From positions 1-64,000 of the forward strand of contig NZ_QZCS01000009.1 in the NCBI RefSeq assembly GCF_003594915.1: 64,000 bases of DNA, in the 5' to 3' direction. This DNA comes from Enterobacter chuandaensis. Lineage in GTDB: Bacteria; Pseudomonadota; Gammaproteobacteria; Enterobacterales; Enterobacteriaceae. Shown piece by piece: positions 17,391 to 27,455 of this stretch (position 1 is its first letter; each line of letters opens with the position of its first letter). Below the pieces are notes generated by a model. The model was not told the origin of the DNA. It searched no databases and saw only the letters and a list, made by a program, of their open reading frames with translations. The translations under genes and the position numbers were made by a program.

Positions 17391-18937
17391 TATGCCGTCA
17401 GGCGGAACTTCTGCACCGAACGCTGAAGCTCTTCGGTCTGACGCTCCAGCGCCGCCGCCGCCGCGGAAACCTCTTCTACCAGCGAGGCGTTCTGCTGAGT
17501 GACGCCGTCCATCTGCGTAATGGCAATTCCGACCTGCGAAATGCCCTTGCTTTGCTCTTCAGAGGCGGAAGCGATTTGCTTCATAATGGTCGTCACTTCC
17601 GTCACGTCACGCAAAATTGCATCCATGGTGGTGCCGGTGTCGCTCACCAGCTGCGCACCCTGCTCTACGCGGGTCACGGAATCAGTAATCAGCCCCTCAA
17701 TTTCTTTTGCCGCATTGGCGCTTCGGCTTGCCAGGTTACGGACTTCACCCGCCACCACGGCGAATCCACGCCCCTGCTCGCCCGCGCGCGCCGCTTCTAC
17801 GGCCGCATTGAGCGCCAGAATATTGGTCTGGAAGGCGATGCTGTTGATCACGTTGGTAATTTCAGCAATTTTCTTCGAGCTTTCCGAAATACCGCTCATG
17901 GTGGTGACTACCTCTTCCACCAGCGAACCGCCGCGGCTGGCGGTGGTTGAGGCCACATCGGCAAGCTGGCTGGCCTGGCGCGCGCTTTCCGCGTTCAGCT
18001 TCACGGTGGCGGTCAGCTGTTCCATGCTGGCCGCCGTCTCTTCCAGCGCGGCAGCCTGCTCTTCGGTACGGGAAGAGAGATCGTTATTACCGCTGGAGAT
18101 TTCCGTCGCGCCGCGCCAGATGTTCTCACTGCCGGAGCGAATGGTGCTGACCGCTTCACGCAGGCTGTCCTGCATGGCGCTCAGCAGCGGCACCAGCTGC
18201 CCCACACAGTTGCGACCGAACGGCTCAATGGGCTGGCTGAGATCGCCCTGGGCAATCTGGCGGAACTGCTGGCGAATGCGATCCAGCGGTTTAACCAGCA
18301 TCGAAACCAGATAGCGGTCGGTGAAAAGCAGGATCAGCAGACCGACGATCGTCGCGGCGATAATCACCGTGCGGGTCATGCTGGTCAGGCCGTCCACCAT
18401 CACGCGGGTGCTGTCGAGCGTCTTCGCGGCGGCATTGTTGAACTCTTCGGCGGCGGCCCCGAACGCACGGCTCAGCGGCGGCGTGACGTTATTGGCCTGC
18501 TGACGATAGCCCTCAAGCGAGGCCTGCTTCGCCTGCTCCATTTGCGGCGTGACGCCCTGTTCAAGCAGCGCCTGCCAGGAACCTATCACCTGCGCAGAGA
18601 CCTGCTCATCCATTGGGCCAGGTGAGATCGCCTTCATTTCGGCCAGTTTCTTACCCATGTTGTTCAGCGCCTGTTGGGCAGAGGACAAATCCGGCGTGCC
18701 GCCAGCGGCCTTCACTTCCATTGCGCGGCTCAGGCGGGTGACAAAGCGGAAATACTGATCGTTGCCCTGGCTGAGCACCGTCATCTGTTTCACCAGCTGG
18801 CGATCGACTTCATTGCCATCTGATACCCGTGACAGGGACCAGGTGCTGTACAACCCAACGCCTGCCCACATTAAACAAAAGATCCCGAGGATCGTCAGCA
18901 TGACGAAACGGATCGTGAAATTACGTAGCATATTCAT
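17390..18937 (-). CDS. Methyl-accepting chemotaxis protein (periplasmic sensor type)
   Basis: Chemoreceptor of 515 residues. The first membrane helix spans about 10-30. A periplasmic helical ligand domain (about 35-190) follows, then a second membrane helix ([14 protein letters not shown]), a HAMP domain ([19 protein letters not shown]) and a long signalling coiled coil. The hairpin tip has [34 protein letters not shown], the CheA/CheW-binding core. The C-terminus ends KFRLTA and lacks the NWETF pentapeptide used by Tar and Tsr to bind CheR/CheB, so adaptation must depend on other receptors. AAGGAAG precedes the ATG. The ligand cannot be told from sequence. Confidence 0.95.
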   Translation of the reverse strand: MNMLRNFTIRFVMLTILGIFCLMWAGVGLYSTWSLSRVSDGNEVDRQLVKQMTVLSQGNDQYFRFVTRLSRAMEVKAAGGTPDLSSAQQALNNMGKKLAEMKAISPGPMDEQVSAQVIGSWQALLEQGVTPQMEQAKQASLEGYRQQANNVTPPLSRAFGAAAEEFNNAAAKTLDSTRVMVDGLTSMTRTVIIAATIVGLLILLFTDRYLVSMLVKPLDRIRQQFRQIAQGDLSQPIEPFGRNCVGQLVPLLSAMQDSLREAVSTIRSGSENIWRGATEISSGNNDLSSRTEEQAAALEETAASMEQLTATVKLNAESARQASQLADVASTTASRGGSLVEEVVTTMSGISESSKKIAEITNVINSIAFQTNILALNAAVEAARAGEQGRGFAVVAGEVRNLASRSANAAKEIEGLITDSVTRVEQGAQLVSDTGTTMDAILRDVTEVTTIMKQIASASEEQSKGISQVGIAITQMDGVTQQNASLVEEVSAAAAALERQTEELQRSVQKFRLTA

Positions 18938-19194
18938 AAATCTTCCTTGCCGTGAGGGTGAATTCGCCCAGAGGCGAGTGCTACTCTCGTTATCGGCAGG
19001 CAGCGCGGAAATTATAACCTTTTGTGATTATTTTTGATTAGCGTGGCTTCACAGGTCACACAGTCATGGTTAATCGTCACGTTTCAGCATGATGAGAACA
19101 GGCCGTGTCATCGCTTCTCCGTACAATTTATGATTTGATAAACGCAGAACAAAAACGTTGTTTCGAAAATTCATTAAATAAGAAAGGAGACATC

Positions 19195-20235
19195 ATGTCC
19201 TGGTACCCTGACGCTACCCGCTACGAGAATATGCAGTACCGCTACTGTGGAAAGAGCGGCCTGCGCCTGCCCGCGCTGTCGCTGGGCCTGTGGCACAGCT
19301 TCGGCCACGTTCAGCCCCTTGATTCCCAGCGCGCGCTGCTGCGTAAAGCCTTCGACCTCGGCATTACCCATTTCGATCTTGCTAACAACTACGGCCCGCC
19401 AGCGGGTAGCGCGGAAGAGAATTTTGGCCGCCTGCTGCGTGAAGACTTCGCCGGGTATCGCGACGAGCTGATTATCTCCACCAAAGCCGGTTACGACATG
19501 TGGCCCGGGCCTTATGGGTCCGGTGGTTCACGTAAATATCTGCTCGCCAGTCTCGATCAGAGCCTCAAGCGCATGGGTCTGGAATATGTTGATATCTTCT
19601 ACTCCCACCGCGTGGACGAAAATACGCCAATGGAAGAGACGGCCTCCGCGCTGGCCCATGCGGTTCAGAGCGGGAAAGCGCTGTACGTGGGCATCTCCTC
19701 CTACTCTACCGAGCGCACACAAAAAATGGCCGCGCTGCTGCACGAGTGGAAGATCCCGCTGCTGATCCACCAGCCATCCTATAACCTGCTTAACCGCTGG
19801 GTCGATAAGACCGGCTTGCTGGATGCGCTGGAAGCTAACGGCACGGGCTGCATCGCCTTTACCCCGCTCGCGCAGGGTCTGCTGACCGGAAAATACCTGA
19901 ACGGCATTCCGGAAGGTTCACGCATGGAGCGTGAAGGCAATAAAGTGCGCGGGCTGACGCAGAAAATGCTGACCGACGCCAACCTGAGCAGCCTTCGCCT
20001 GCTGAACGAGATGGCACAGGCGCGCGGGCAGACCATGGCGCAAATGGCGTTGAGCTGGTTGCTGAAAGATACGCGCGTGACGTCAGTGCTGATTGGCGCA
20101 AGCCGCCCTGAACAGCTTGCTGAGAACGTTCGGGCGCTGGATAACCTGCACTTTACTGAGGAAGAGCTCACGCGGATTGACCAGCACGTGGCGGATGGTG
20201 AGCTGAATTTGTGGCAGGCGTCGTCGGATAAATAG
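19195..20235 (+). CDS. gpr: YghZ/Gpr, aldo-keto reductase (L-glyceraldehyde 3-phosphate reductase)
   Basis: NADPH-dependent AKR14 reductase; E. coli YghZ reduces L-glyceraldehyde 3-phosphate and methylglyoxal. It has 346 residues, exactly the E. coli length. The catalytic Asp and Tyr are in HFDLANNYGPP, Lys in STKAGYDMW and His in FYSHRVDENTP. It is a TIM barrel like the Kv-beta group. ATG 19195 has AAAGGAGA 5 bases upstream; the frame is open further upstream but without support. It ends at a long palindrome shared with convergent yqhA. Confidence 0.96.
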   Translation: MSWYPDATRYENMQYRYCGKSGLRLPALSLGLWHSFGHVQPLDSQRALLRKAFDLGITHFDLANNYGPPAGSAEENFGRLLREDFAGYRDELIISTKAGYDMWPGPYGSGGSRKYLLASLDQSLKRMGLEYVDIFYSHRVDENTPMEETASALAHAVQSGKALYVGISSYSTERTQKMAALLHEWKIPLLIHQPSYNLLNRWVDKTGLLDALEANGTGCIAFTPLAQGLLTGKYLNGIPEGSRMEREGNKVRGLTQKMLTDANLSSLRLLNEMAQARGQTMAQMALSWLLKDTRVTSVLIGASRPEQLAENVRALDNLHFTEEELTRIDQHVADGELNLWQASSDK

Positions 20236-20241
20236 CTTTTC

Positions 20242-20286
20242 CCCTCACCCTGCCCTCTCGCCAGAGGGGAGAGGGCAGGGTGAGGG
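20242..20286. repeat. 18-bp perfect inverted repeat (CT/GA-rich palindrome family)
   Basis: The 18 bases from 20242 (CCCTCACCCTGCCCTCTC) pair perfectly with 20269-20286 across a 9-base loop. It lies between convergent yghZ and yqhA. The same CCCTC-ACCCT-CTCCC type of arm recurs at other gene ends in this window (27.5, 41.4, 54.6, 60.7 and 62.7 kb). It probably acts as a terminator or 3'-end stabiliser. Confidence 0.85.
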
Positions 20287-20299
20287 AGAAATGTGTACC

Positions 20300-20827
<528 letters not shown>

Positions 20828-20869
20828 TCAACGGCGCTGACTGTTTGCAAGAACTAACCAGTGTATTGC

Positions 20870-21373
20870 TCAGACGTTGTCCGGGTTAACCTCCGGACGC
20901 GCATACTGCGGCCAGACCAGCGCCACCAGTTCCGGGTAGGCTTCCAGGCTGAACTCGCGAAAACATTGACGTAGATTTAAAACGTCCAGATCGGCACAGG
21001 AGACTTTCTCACCGTTAAGACAGCGCTTTTTGATATTGTCGTAATATTTATAAACCGCTGAATTCAGGTCGCTACACCGACGCTGCGCCTCAAACAGACC
21101 GGGCGTGTCGTTAATTTCCGACATATTCATGCGCTTAATTGTCGCATGTAAGAAGTCGATATATTCGTGATTCACCCGCCAGTACCAAACGGGTGTTACC
21201 GAGTTCATCAAAACGGAGAAATGGTCCTCTCCTTCCTCTTTTGTCATCAACTCAGGCTGCGGGGCTTCACCGGTGTCCTTCGAGGCTTTGGTTTTATTGA
21301 AATCCTGCATCAATAAAAGCACACCAGCGGTCAGTAATAGTAATACGATGACCGTAAAAAAGATGCTGTTCAT
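20870..21373 (-). CDS. Hypothetical membrane-anchored protein
   Basis: A 167-residue protein I do not recognise. One N-terminal helix (IFFTVIVLLLLTAGVLLL, about 5-22) should act as an uncleaved anchor. A soluble domain follows with five Cys residues (including RRCSD, KRCLNGEKVSCADLD and RQCFREF) that could form disulfides if periplasmic. GGAG lies 7 bases before the ATG. It is divergent from two other unknown genes across about 100 bp, and the three genes may work together. Confidence 0.75.
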   Translation of the reverse strand: MNSIFFTVIVLLLLTAGVLLLMQDFNKTKASKDTGEAPQPELMTKEEGEDHFSVLMNSVTPVWYWRVNHEYIDFLHATIKRMNMSEINDTPGLFEAQRRCSDLNSAVYKYYDNIKKRCLNGEKVSCADLDVLNLRQCFREFSLEAYPELVALVWPQYARPEVNPDNV

Positions 21374-21476
21374 GGGTTGGCTCCATTTTTTTTGATTTTA
21401 AAATTGCCTCATGATATTGTCAACGAATCTCACGCCTTTACCAACCCCACCCTGTTGAAATTAAAGGAAATTAAAA

Positions 21477-21881
21477 ATGCTGCCCGACTATCTCGTCCCG
21501 GCTAAGTACCACATTGCGCCTGTGGAACAGCAACCGACGGAAGCAGAAAAAAAGGCGAGTTTCACTCAGGGGAAAAGAAAACTCTCTGATTTCGAACCTG
21601 ATATATTAATTGGCGTCTCCAGCACCGGCAAATCCCGTAATATGCTGCTGGAAGAGCACGATCGCCATATAAAAGATCGCTTATTTCGCGCTATCAAAAT
21701 TGAAGCGTTCGTCCATCTGCTGAATGACCTGCAGGCTGAAGGCGAAATAGATGCCCAGAAACTCAGTCAAATAATGGCCGAAAAAACAAAAGAAATAAAT
21801 GAAGCGGGCAATGAAATTTGGCTTAATCTAATTACGCGCGAGAAAAACAACCCTATTTTTTATACCCTGGGGGAAGATTAA
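21477..21881 (+). CDS. Hypothetical protein, first of a gene pair
   Basis: A 134-residue soluble protein, not recognised. It has a charged helical C-terminal half (EEHDRHIKDRLFRAIKIEAFVHLL..., MAEKTKEINEAGNEIW) and no signal peptide or membrane helix. AAAGGA lies 8 bases before the ATG. Its stop is one base from the GTG start of the next gene, so the two are an operon. Lower GC and Lys-rich codon use compared with neighbours (for example yghZ) suggest recent acquisition. Confidence 0.75.
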   Translation: MLPDYLVPAKYHIAPVEQQPTEAEKKASFTQGKRKLSDFEPDILIGVSSTGKSRNMLLEEHDRHIKDRLFRAIKIEAFVHLLNDLQAEGEIDAQKLSQIMAEKTKEINEAGNEIWLNLITREKNNPIFYTLGED

Positions 21882-21882
21882 C

Positions 21883-22329
21883 GTGAAAGAAGTTAAAGAT
21901 AACGACGTTTATTTGACTTTAGATGATAAAAAAAGTGATGAATTTATCTTAAAGCAAAATCTCGAAGCCTTAAGAAACACTAAAAATGACGAGATGACGC
22001 GTATTACCCAGGATCTGGTATCGATCCCGGCCACGCTGGTGCGTCTGAAATGGCAGAATCGCCGCGAGATTTATCCCCTGCAGGTCAAAGAAGAGATTTA
22101 CGGTGCCGTGATGAACACCATCATTGAGCAACGACCCGAGCTGAAAGAGAAGCTACTGGGACGCCTTGAGGCCAACTACCAATATCTGCTTGCCAGAGAA
22201 ACCGCCACCCTGCGGCTGACGCGCAAACTGTCAGAGGGAAAGTACCGGACTTCAAACGTCACCTGCGTTGCGCTCGATGAAGATGCGCTGGCAGTTGACG
22301 CCAGCGCCTCCTCAACACCGCAAAGCTAA
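21883..22329 (+). CDS. Hypothetical protein, second of the pair
   Basis: A 148-residue soluble protein, not recognised. The N-terminal half is acidic and Lys-rich (DVYLTLDDKKSDEF), followed by ITQDLVSIPATLVRLKWQNRREIYPLQVKEEIY, then helices and an Ala/Ser-rich tail. GTG start with a GGGGGAAG-like site 6 bases upstream, one base after the previous stop. Its TAA overlaps the stop of the convergent chemoreceptor gene by 3 bp. Confidence 0.75.
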   Translation: MKEVKDNDVYLTLDDKKSDEFILKQNLEALRNTKNDEMTRITQDLVSIPATLVRLKWQNRREIYPLQVKEEIYGAVMNTIIEQRPELKEKLLGRLEANYQYLLARETATLRLTRKLSEGKYRTSNVTCVALDEDALAVDASASSTPQS

Positions 22330-23777
22330 TTAAATCTGAATACGGCAATCGCCTCTTTTAACTGACCCGTCTGCTGACGCTGCTGCTCCGCAACCTGCAA
22401 CGTTTGCGCTACGTGACGCACGTTCTCCTGCACGCTGGCATCAATGCTGGCAATACTGTCGTTCATCTGCGCAATGCTCGCCCGCTGTTGTTCGCTCATC
22501 TGCGAAAGCTCTTCCAGCAGGGAGCGAAGCCCTTCGATGCTCTCAATGATCGACCTCATCGTTAACCCGGCGTGCTCCACCTGCTCGACGCCATGCTGCG
22601 TGGTCGCCTGCGATGCGGTCAGAAGCTGGCGGATATCTTTTGCCGCCCCCTCACTGCGCTGGGCCAGCATGCGCACTTCAGAGGCCACCACCGCAAACCC
22701 TTTGCCGTGCTCACCCGCTCTGGCAGCTTCGACCGAGGCGTTGAGCGACAGAATATTCGTCTGGAACGCGATGCCGTCAATCAACTCCAGAATGGCGTAG
22801 ATGCGCTGCGACTCCTCGCGGATCTGCTCCATCGCCGCGATCGCCTGACGTACGTTGTTGCCGCCCTGCTCCGCCACGTGACTGGTGCTGAGGGCTACCT
22901 CTCTTACAAGGCTGGCCTTTTCGCTGGTCAGGGTGGCAACCGCTCTGAGCTGTTCCATAGCGCTGGCTGCCGTTGCCAGCGAACTTGCCTGATGTTCGGT
23001 GCGTTCCGACAGCGCGTTATTGCGCTGACCCAGCGCACGCGACGCCTCCAGCAATTGCCCAATGTTAGCGCTGACCTGTTCAAGCGTGGACCGCATGGTG
23101 CCAAGCGTCAGGCTAAACGTGCGCGCAAAAGGGGACTCGGCGGGCATCGCATCGACGGCGAGCGTCAGATATCCCGGTTCGCGGTTGATCACGCCCGCAA
23201 GGCTTGCCACCTCGCTCGCCGAGCGGGCATCCTGCTCCATTCTCACCGCCAGCAGAACCAGGATAGCGGTCTGAGCCACCACAAACAGCCCGTGGAACAC
23301 CACCATATGAAAGCCCGTGTGGGTGAAAACCACGACACCATAGAGATCGTTTTCCTGCAGATAGTTAAATATCAAATGGTGTAATGCGATGACCGCAGCC
23401 CCCATCACCAGGGGCCGCCAGTCCCGCCAGGCCAGCAATGCGGAGAGCAGGACGAAAACAGAGAAATGGTATTCGGTCTCCCCCTCCCCCAGATGGATCA
23501 GCAGCGCGGAAAAGGCCATCAGCACAAACGCAGAACTCAGATGCAGCAGCAGAGCGCCCGGGAAGCATAGCGTCATCACCGTGGAAAAGAGCGCCAGCAG
23601 AGTCCCGGCCGTCGCCCCCTGAACCAGATTGTCATTCATATAGCCCACCCCGAGCGATACGGCCCATAGCGCCCAGACCAGAACCAGAATTAAACGGTCG
23701 GCACGCCGACGGATTGCCGTTAAGGAGATAAGATCGCGTGCTGGCGCGTGAGGACGCAGCCCTGTCGTGATAGCCAT
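22326..23777 (-). CDS. Methyl-accepting chemotaxis protein with polytopic membrane sensor
   Basis: Chemoreceptor whose sensor is a bundle of about six membrane helices (roughly residues 25-195: LILVLVWALWAVSLGVGY, LLALFSTVMTLCF, FVLLSALLAW, LVMGAAVIALHHLIF, FVVAQTAILVLLAV) with no sizeable periplasmic domain. The cytoplasmic signalling coiled coil has the tip [34 protein letters not shown]. The C-terminus ends KEAIAVFRFN with no NWETF tether. I use ATG 23777 (MAITTGLRP); the frame opens at 23873, but that extension is unlike the family. Signals reaching the membrane itself (lipophilic compounds, energy state) are plausible, but this is inference. Confidence 0.93.
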   Translation of the reverse strand: MAITTGLRPHAPARDLISLTAIRRRADRLILVLVWALWAVSLGVGYMNDNLVQGATAGTLLALFSTVMTLCFPGALLLHLSSAFVLMAFSALLIHLGEGETEYHFSVFVLLSALLAWRDWRPLVMGAAVIALHHLIFNYLQENDLYGVVVFTHTGFHMVVFHGLFVVAQTAILVLLAVRMEQDARSASEVASLAGVINREPGYLTLAVDAMPAESPFARTFSLTLGTMRSTLEQVSANIGQLLEASRALGQRNNALSERTEHQASSLATAASAMEQLRAVATLTSEKASLVREVALSTSHVAEQGGNNVRQAIAAMEQIREESQRIYAILELIDGIAFQTNILSLNASVEAARAGEHGKGFAVVASEVRMLAQRSEGAAKDIRQLLTASQATTQHGVEQVEHAGLTMRSIIESIEGLRSLLEELSQMSEQQRASIAQMNDSIASIDASVQENVRHVAQTLQVAEQQRQQTGQLKEAIAVFRFN

Positions 23778-24022
23778 AGGGAGTCTCTTGCTGTGCAGGT
23801 GAATTAAACCCTTCAAAGAAGGTATGTTTTTATTATCTGTTATAAGCGTAGTGGGTATATTCCACGACGTCATTTCAGCAAAAGATATATTTTTATGGTG
23901 CAGGAGAATATTGATATTTACTTAACTATCAACAGATTATTAATCGTGGCTTTATTGATTAAGAAATATGAAGGGTGAGGATATACAGCAGAAAATAATA
24001 AAAATTTAGCGTAGCAACAAAC

Positions 24023-24046
24023 AAAAAAGCCGGCTTTCGCCAGCTT
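24023..24046 (-). terminator. Terminator of exbBD
   Basis: Read on the minus strand: AGCTGGC, loop GAAA, GCCGGCT with one mismatch, then six T. It lies 6 bp beyond the exbD stop. Confidence 0.85.
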
Positions 24047-24051
24047 CTTTT

Positions 24052-24477
24052 CTATTTTTTGGCCGCTTTCTCTTCGCCGACCAGACCAATCTTCAGATAA
24101 CCCGCCTGATGCAGCGTGTCCATTACCTTCATCATGGTTTCATAGTCTACGGTTTTGTCCGCCCGGAAGAAGACGGTGGTGTCTTTCTTGCCGCCAGTAA
24201 GCTGGTCCAGCGCCGGAATAACGGAAGCATCCGTAACCGGGTCGTTGCCCAGGAACATCGATTTATCCGCTTTTACCGACAGATAGATAGGCTTTTCCGG
24301 GCGCGGCTGCGGCTGGCTGGAGGAGGCAGGCAGGTTTACCTTCACGTCCACCGTCGCCAGAGGTGCTGCCACCATAAAGATAATCAGCAGAACCAGCATG
24401 ACGTCGATAAACGGCGTCACGTTGATTTCATGCATTTCGCCGTTATCGTCCAGATTTTCGTTTAGACGCATCGCCAT
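24052..24477 (-). CDS. exbD: ExbD, TonB-complex proton channel subunit
   Basis: With ExbB it forms the proton-driven motor that energises TonB-dependent receptors, such as the one at 52.4 kb. It has 141 residues, the E. coli length. A single membrane helix follows INVTPFIDVMLVLLIIFMV, containing the essential D25; the periplasmic domain includes FRADKTVDYETMMKVMD. It starts 4 bp after exbB, in the same operon. Confidence 0.98.
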   Translation of the reverse strand: MAMRLNENLDDNGEMHEINVTPFIDVMLVLLIIFMVAAPLATVDVKVNLPASSSQPQPRPEKPIYLSVKADKSMFLGNDPVTDASVIPALDQLTGGKKDTTVFFRADKTVDYETMMKVMDTLHQAGYLKIGLVGEEKAAKK

Positions 24478-24481
24478 AACT

Positions 24482-25213
24482 TTAACCTACGCGCAGTTTG
24501 GACGCCGCGTGCACCGGCTTAGCGCCGCTGGCGTTCAGGTCAAGATCGCGGCTTTGCAGCAGCAGAACCTGCGCGGCGACGTCGCCGAGGGTCGCTTTGT
24601 AGCTGCCAATCATACGCGCGAAGATGTTATAGATAACCACCGCCGGAATCGCCGCGACCAGGCCGATCGCCGTTGCCAGCAGCGCTTCTGCGATGCCCGG
24701 CGCAACCACCGCCAGGTTGGTGGTCTGCGTCTGTGCGATGCCGATGAAGCTGTTCATAATGCCCCAGACGGTACCGAAAAGACCGATAAACGGCGAGATC
24801 GCACCGATCGTCGCCAGATAACCATTACCGCGCCCCATATGTCGGCCAACGGCAGCGACGCGACGCTCCAGGCGGAAGCCGGTACGCTCTTTAATGCCTT
24901 CGTTATCTTCACTGCCTGCGGAGAGTTCCAGCTCGTTCTGCGCTTCGTTCACTAACAGGGTGGTCAGGCTTTTTGCGTGGAAGGATGAGGTCATATCAGA
25001 AGCCTGATCCAGAGTGCGGGCTTCAGCCAGCTGCTGCTGTTCCCGCTTAAGGCGACGCTTCTGCGAAAGCAGCTCGGCGCTTTTGCTGAAGAAAATAGCC
25101 CAGGTGACAACGGACGCCAGAATCAGGCCGATCATCACAATCTTAACCACGATGTCAGCATGATGGTACATGCCCCAAACGGAAAGATCCGTCTGCATCA
25201 AATTATTACCCAC
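24482..25213 (-). CDS. exbB: ExbB, TonB-complex scaffold subunit
   Basis: A 243-residue inner-membrane protein with three helices (about 16-39, 130-155 and 175-200). The conserved block ATIGAISPFIGLFGTVWGIMNSFIGI and the pore helix EALLATAIGLVAAIPAVVIYN are intact. It is first in exbBD, divergent from metC as in E. coli. A Fur-box-like sequence lies 64 bp upstream, in line with iron repression of this operon. Confidence 0.98.
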   Translation of the reverse strand: MGNNLMQTDLSVWGMYHHADIVVKIVMIGLILASVVTWAIFFSKSAELLSQKRRLKREQQQLAEARTLDQASDMTSSFHAKSLTTLLVNEAQNELELSAGSEDNEGIKERTGFRLERRVAAVGRHMGRGNGYLATIGAISPFIGLFGTVWGIMNSFIGIAQTQTTNLAVVAPGIAEALLATAIGLVAAIPAVVIYNIFARMIGSYKATLGDVAAQVLLLQSRDLDLNASGAKPVHAASKLRVG

Positions 25214-25276
25214 TCTGTATCTCCAGGACGCAAATCACAAATTCTGAGCGTAATAATATCAAAACGTCGTCGAATT

Positions 25277-25295
25277 GATAGTAGTTCTCATTAGT
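25277..25295 (-). promoter_or_regulatory. Fur-box-like site upstream of exbB
   Basis: GATAGTAGTTCTCATTAGT matches the 19-bp Fur consensus at 12 of 19 positions, including GATA and TCATTA. It lies in the exbB-metC divergent region. Fur control of exbB is known in E. coli; here it is inferred from the match. Confidence 0.55.
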
Positions 25296-25424
25296 ATTTA
25301 CATAGTGCCGCAATTTTCGCTCACTTTCCTTGCGCTTACGCAGTAAAAATTTCTTATGCTCATTTTTGCTAATATTTTCTGCTTATTCGATAAGCCTGCG
25401 GGTGCAGATTTTTACAATCGTGGT

Positions 25425-25444
25425 AGTCTGGACGTCCAGACGTA
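25425..25444 (+). promoter_or_regulatory. MetJ operator (met boxes) upstream of metC
   Basis: AGTCTGGACGTCCAGACGTA contains tandem 8-bp met boxes (consensus AGACGTCT) centred on GGACGTCC, 20 bp before the metC ATG. MetJ repression of metC by S-adenosylmethionine is known in E. coli. Confidence 0.7.
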
Positions 25445-25464
25445 TAAAAACAGGGTTAGCGAAC

Positions 25465-26652
25465 ATGACAAAAAAGCATCTTGATACCACGCTGGTGCAG
25501 GCGGGACGCAGCAAGAAATACACGCAGGGATCGGTCAACAGCGTGATTCAACGCGCCTCCTCGCTGGTGTTTGACACCGTTGAGGATAAAAAAATCGCCA
25601 CGCGTAACCGCGCAAAAGGCGGGCTGTTTTATGGCCGTCGCGGCACGCTAACCCATTTTTCACTCCAGGAAGCGATGTGCGAGCTGGAGGGCGGTGCGGG
25701 CTGCGCGCTGTTCCCGTGCGGTGCGGCGGCGGTGGCTAACACTATTCTGGCGTTTGTGGAACAGGGTGACCATATCCTGATGACCAACACCGCCTACGAG
25801 CCAAGCCAGGATTTCTGCACCAAAATCCTCAGCAAGCTCGGCGTGACCACCGGCTGGTTCGACCCGCTGATTGGGGCAGGCATTGCCGAACTTATTCAGC
25901 CAAACACGCGCATTGTGTTCCTGGAATCTCCCGGCTCCATCACCATGGAAGTGCATGACGTCCCCGCTATCGTGAAGGCCGTGCGCAGCAAAGCGCCAGA
26001 AGCCATCATCATGATCGATAACACCTGGGCGGCGGGCGTGCTGTTTAAGGCGCTGGAATTCGACATTGATATCTCGATTCAGGCGGCAACCAAATACCTG
26101 ATCGGCCATTCGGACGGCATGATTGGCACCGCGGTTTCCAACGCGCGCTGCTGGGACCAGCTGCGGGAAAACGCCTATCTGATGGGGCAGATGGTCGACG
26201 CAGACACGGCCTACATGACCAGCCGCGGTCTCCGCACGCTGGGAGTTCGCCTGCGTCAGCATCATGAAAGTAGCCTGAAAATCGCTGAGTGGCTGGCGCA
26301 GCATCCGCAGGTTGAACGCGTGAATCACCCCGCGTTACCGGGCAGCAAAGGCCACGAATTCTGGCAACGTGACTTTACGGGCAGCAGCGGGCTGTTCTCG
26401 TTCGTGCTGAATAAACGGCTGAGTAATGACGAGCTGGCAAGCTATCTGGATAACTTTACCCTCTTCAGCATGGCCTACTCCTGGGGCGGCTTTGAATCCC
26501 TGATCCTGCCTAACCAGCCGGAGCAAATTGCGGCCCTGCGCCCGGGCGGTGAGGTCGACTTCAGCGGCACGCTGATTAGATTGCATATCGGTTTAGAAAG
26601 TGTGGACGATTTAATTGCGGATTTGTCAGCAGGGTTTGAACGTATCGTGTAG
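25465..26652 (+). CDS. metC: MetC, cystathionine beta-lyase
   Basis: PLP enzyme that splits cystathionine to homocysteine, pyruvate and ammonia in methionine synthesis. It has 395 residues, the E. coli length. PLP-binding K210 is in [23 protein letters not shown] and PCGAAAV form the substrate and phosphate pocket. The frame opens at 25330, but the MetJ boxes lie inside that extension and ATG 25465 gives the E. coli N-terminus. It is divergent from exbB and followed by yghB after an unusual inverted-repeat region. Confidence 0.98.
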   Translation: MTKKHLDTTLVQAGRSKKYTQGSVNSVIQRASSLVFDTVEDKKIATRNRAKGGLFYGRRGTLTHFSLQEAMCELEGGAGCALFPCGAAAVANTILAFVEQGDHILMTNTAYEPSQDFCTKILSKLGVTTGWFDPLIGAGIAELIQPNTRIVFLESPGSITMEVHDVPAIVKAVRSKAPEAIIMIDNTWAAGVLFKALEFDIDISIQAATKYLIGHSDGMIGTAVSNARCWDQLRENAYLMGQMVDADTAYMTSRGLRTLGVRLRQHHESSLKIAEWLAQHPQVERVNHPALPGSKGHEFWQRDFTGSSGLFSFVLNKRLSNDELASYLDNFTLFSMAYSWGGFESLILPNQPEQIAALRPGGEVDFSGTLIRLHIGLESVDDLIADLSAGFERIV

Positions 26653-26667
26653 AGTGCAGGCTGAAAA

Positions 26668-26760
26668 TGTACTCCTGGACGTTTTCGTGAACACTGCAAG
26701 CAGAAAAGTCTGCATGAGTTGCGTCCGCGATCAACCCCAGCGAGCCAATTCAGGAGTACA
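26668..26760. repeat. 10-bp inverted repeat framing a structured metC-yghB spacer
   Basis: TGTACTCCTG (26668-26677) pairs perfectly with CAGGAGTACA (26751-26760) over a 73-base interval. Shorter complementary pieces are nested inside (GACG with CGTC at 26678-26681/26722-26725; GCAA with TTGC; CAG with CTG). The arrangement could fold into a multi-branched RNA. It is not a simple terminator (no T run) and not REP or ERIC as I know them. Confidence 0.6.
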
Positions 26761-26794
26761 ATAGCGTTATATCTGCTGTTCCACAGGAAAGTCC

Positions 26795-27454
26795 ATGGCT
26801 GTTATTCAAGATATTATTGCGGCGCTCTGGCAACACGATTTTGCCGCGCTGGCGGATCCGCACGTCGTGGGGATTGTTTACTTCGTGATGTTCGCGACGC
26901 TGTTTCTGGAAAATGGATTACTGCCAGCCTCGTTCCTCCCCGGTGATAGCCTGCTTCTGCTCGCAGGCGCGTTAATCGGCAAGGGGGTGATGGACTTCAC
27001 GCCGACGATGGTGATCCTCACGTCAGCCGCCAGCCTGGGCTGCTGGCTGAGCTATTTACAGGGCCGCTGGCTGGGCAACACGCGCGTCGTGAAAGGCTGG
27101 CTGGCGCAGTTGCCGCATAAGTATCATCAACGCGCGACCTGCATGTTCGACAGGCATGGCCTGCTGGCGCTGCTGGCCGGGCGTTTCCTCGCTTTCGTTC
27201 GCACGCTTCTGCCGACGATGGCGGGCATTTCCGGCCTCTCCAACCGCCGCTTCCAGTTCTTCAACTGGCTGAGCGCCCTGCTGTGGGTTGGCGTGGTAAC
27301 CACCCTCGGCTACGCGCTGAACATGATCCCCTTTGTGAAGCACCATGAAGATCAGGTGATGACCTTCCTGATGGTGCTGCCGATATTCCTGCTGGTCGCA
27401 GGGCTGGTGGGGACGATTGCGGTGGTGATTAAGAAAAAATACTGCAGCGCCTGA
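26795..27454 (+). CDS. yghB: YghB, DedA-family inner-membrane protein
   Basis: A 219-residue DedA protein, same length as E. coli YghB. YghB and its paralogue YqjA are needed for normal membrane physiology, proton-motive-force homeostasis and cell division. The conserved [22 protein letters not shown] and [19 protein letters not shown] carry the acidic and Arg residues essential in the family. Four or five membrane segments. AGGAAAG precedes the ATG. Downstream is convergent yqhC, separated by a CT/GA palindrome. Confidence 0.97.
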   Translation: MAVIQDIIAALWQHDFAALADPHVVGIVYFVMFATLFLENGLLPASFLPGDSLLLLAGALIGKGVMDFTPTMVILTSAASLGCWLSYLQGRWLGNTRVVKGWLAQLPHKYHQRATCMFDRHGLLALLAGRFLAFVRTLLPTMAGISGLSNRRFQFFNWLSALLWVGVVTTLGYALNMIPFVKHHEDQVMTFLMVLPIFLLVAGLVGTIAVVIKKKYCSA

Positions 27455-27455
27455 C

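Noticed and set aside
25330..25464. N-terminal extension of metC
   Set aside because: It would place the MetJ operator inside the gene, has no Shine-Dalgarno and no counterpart in the family.
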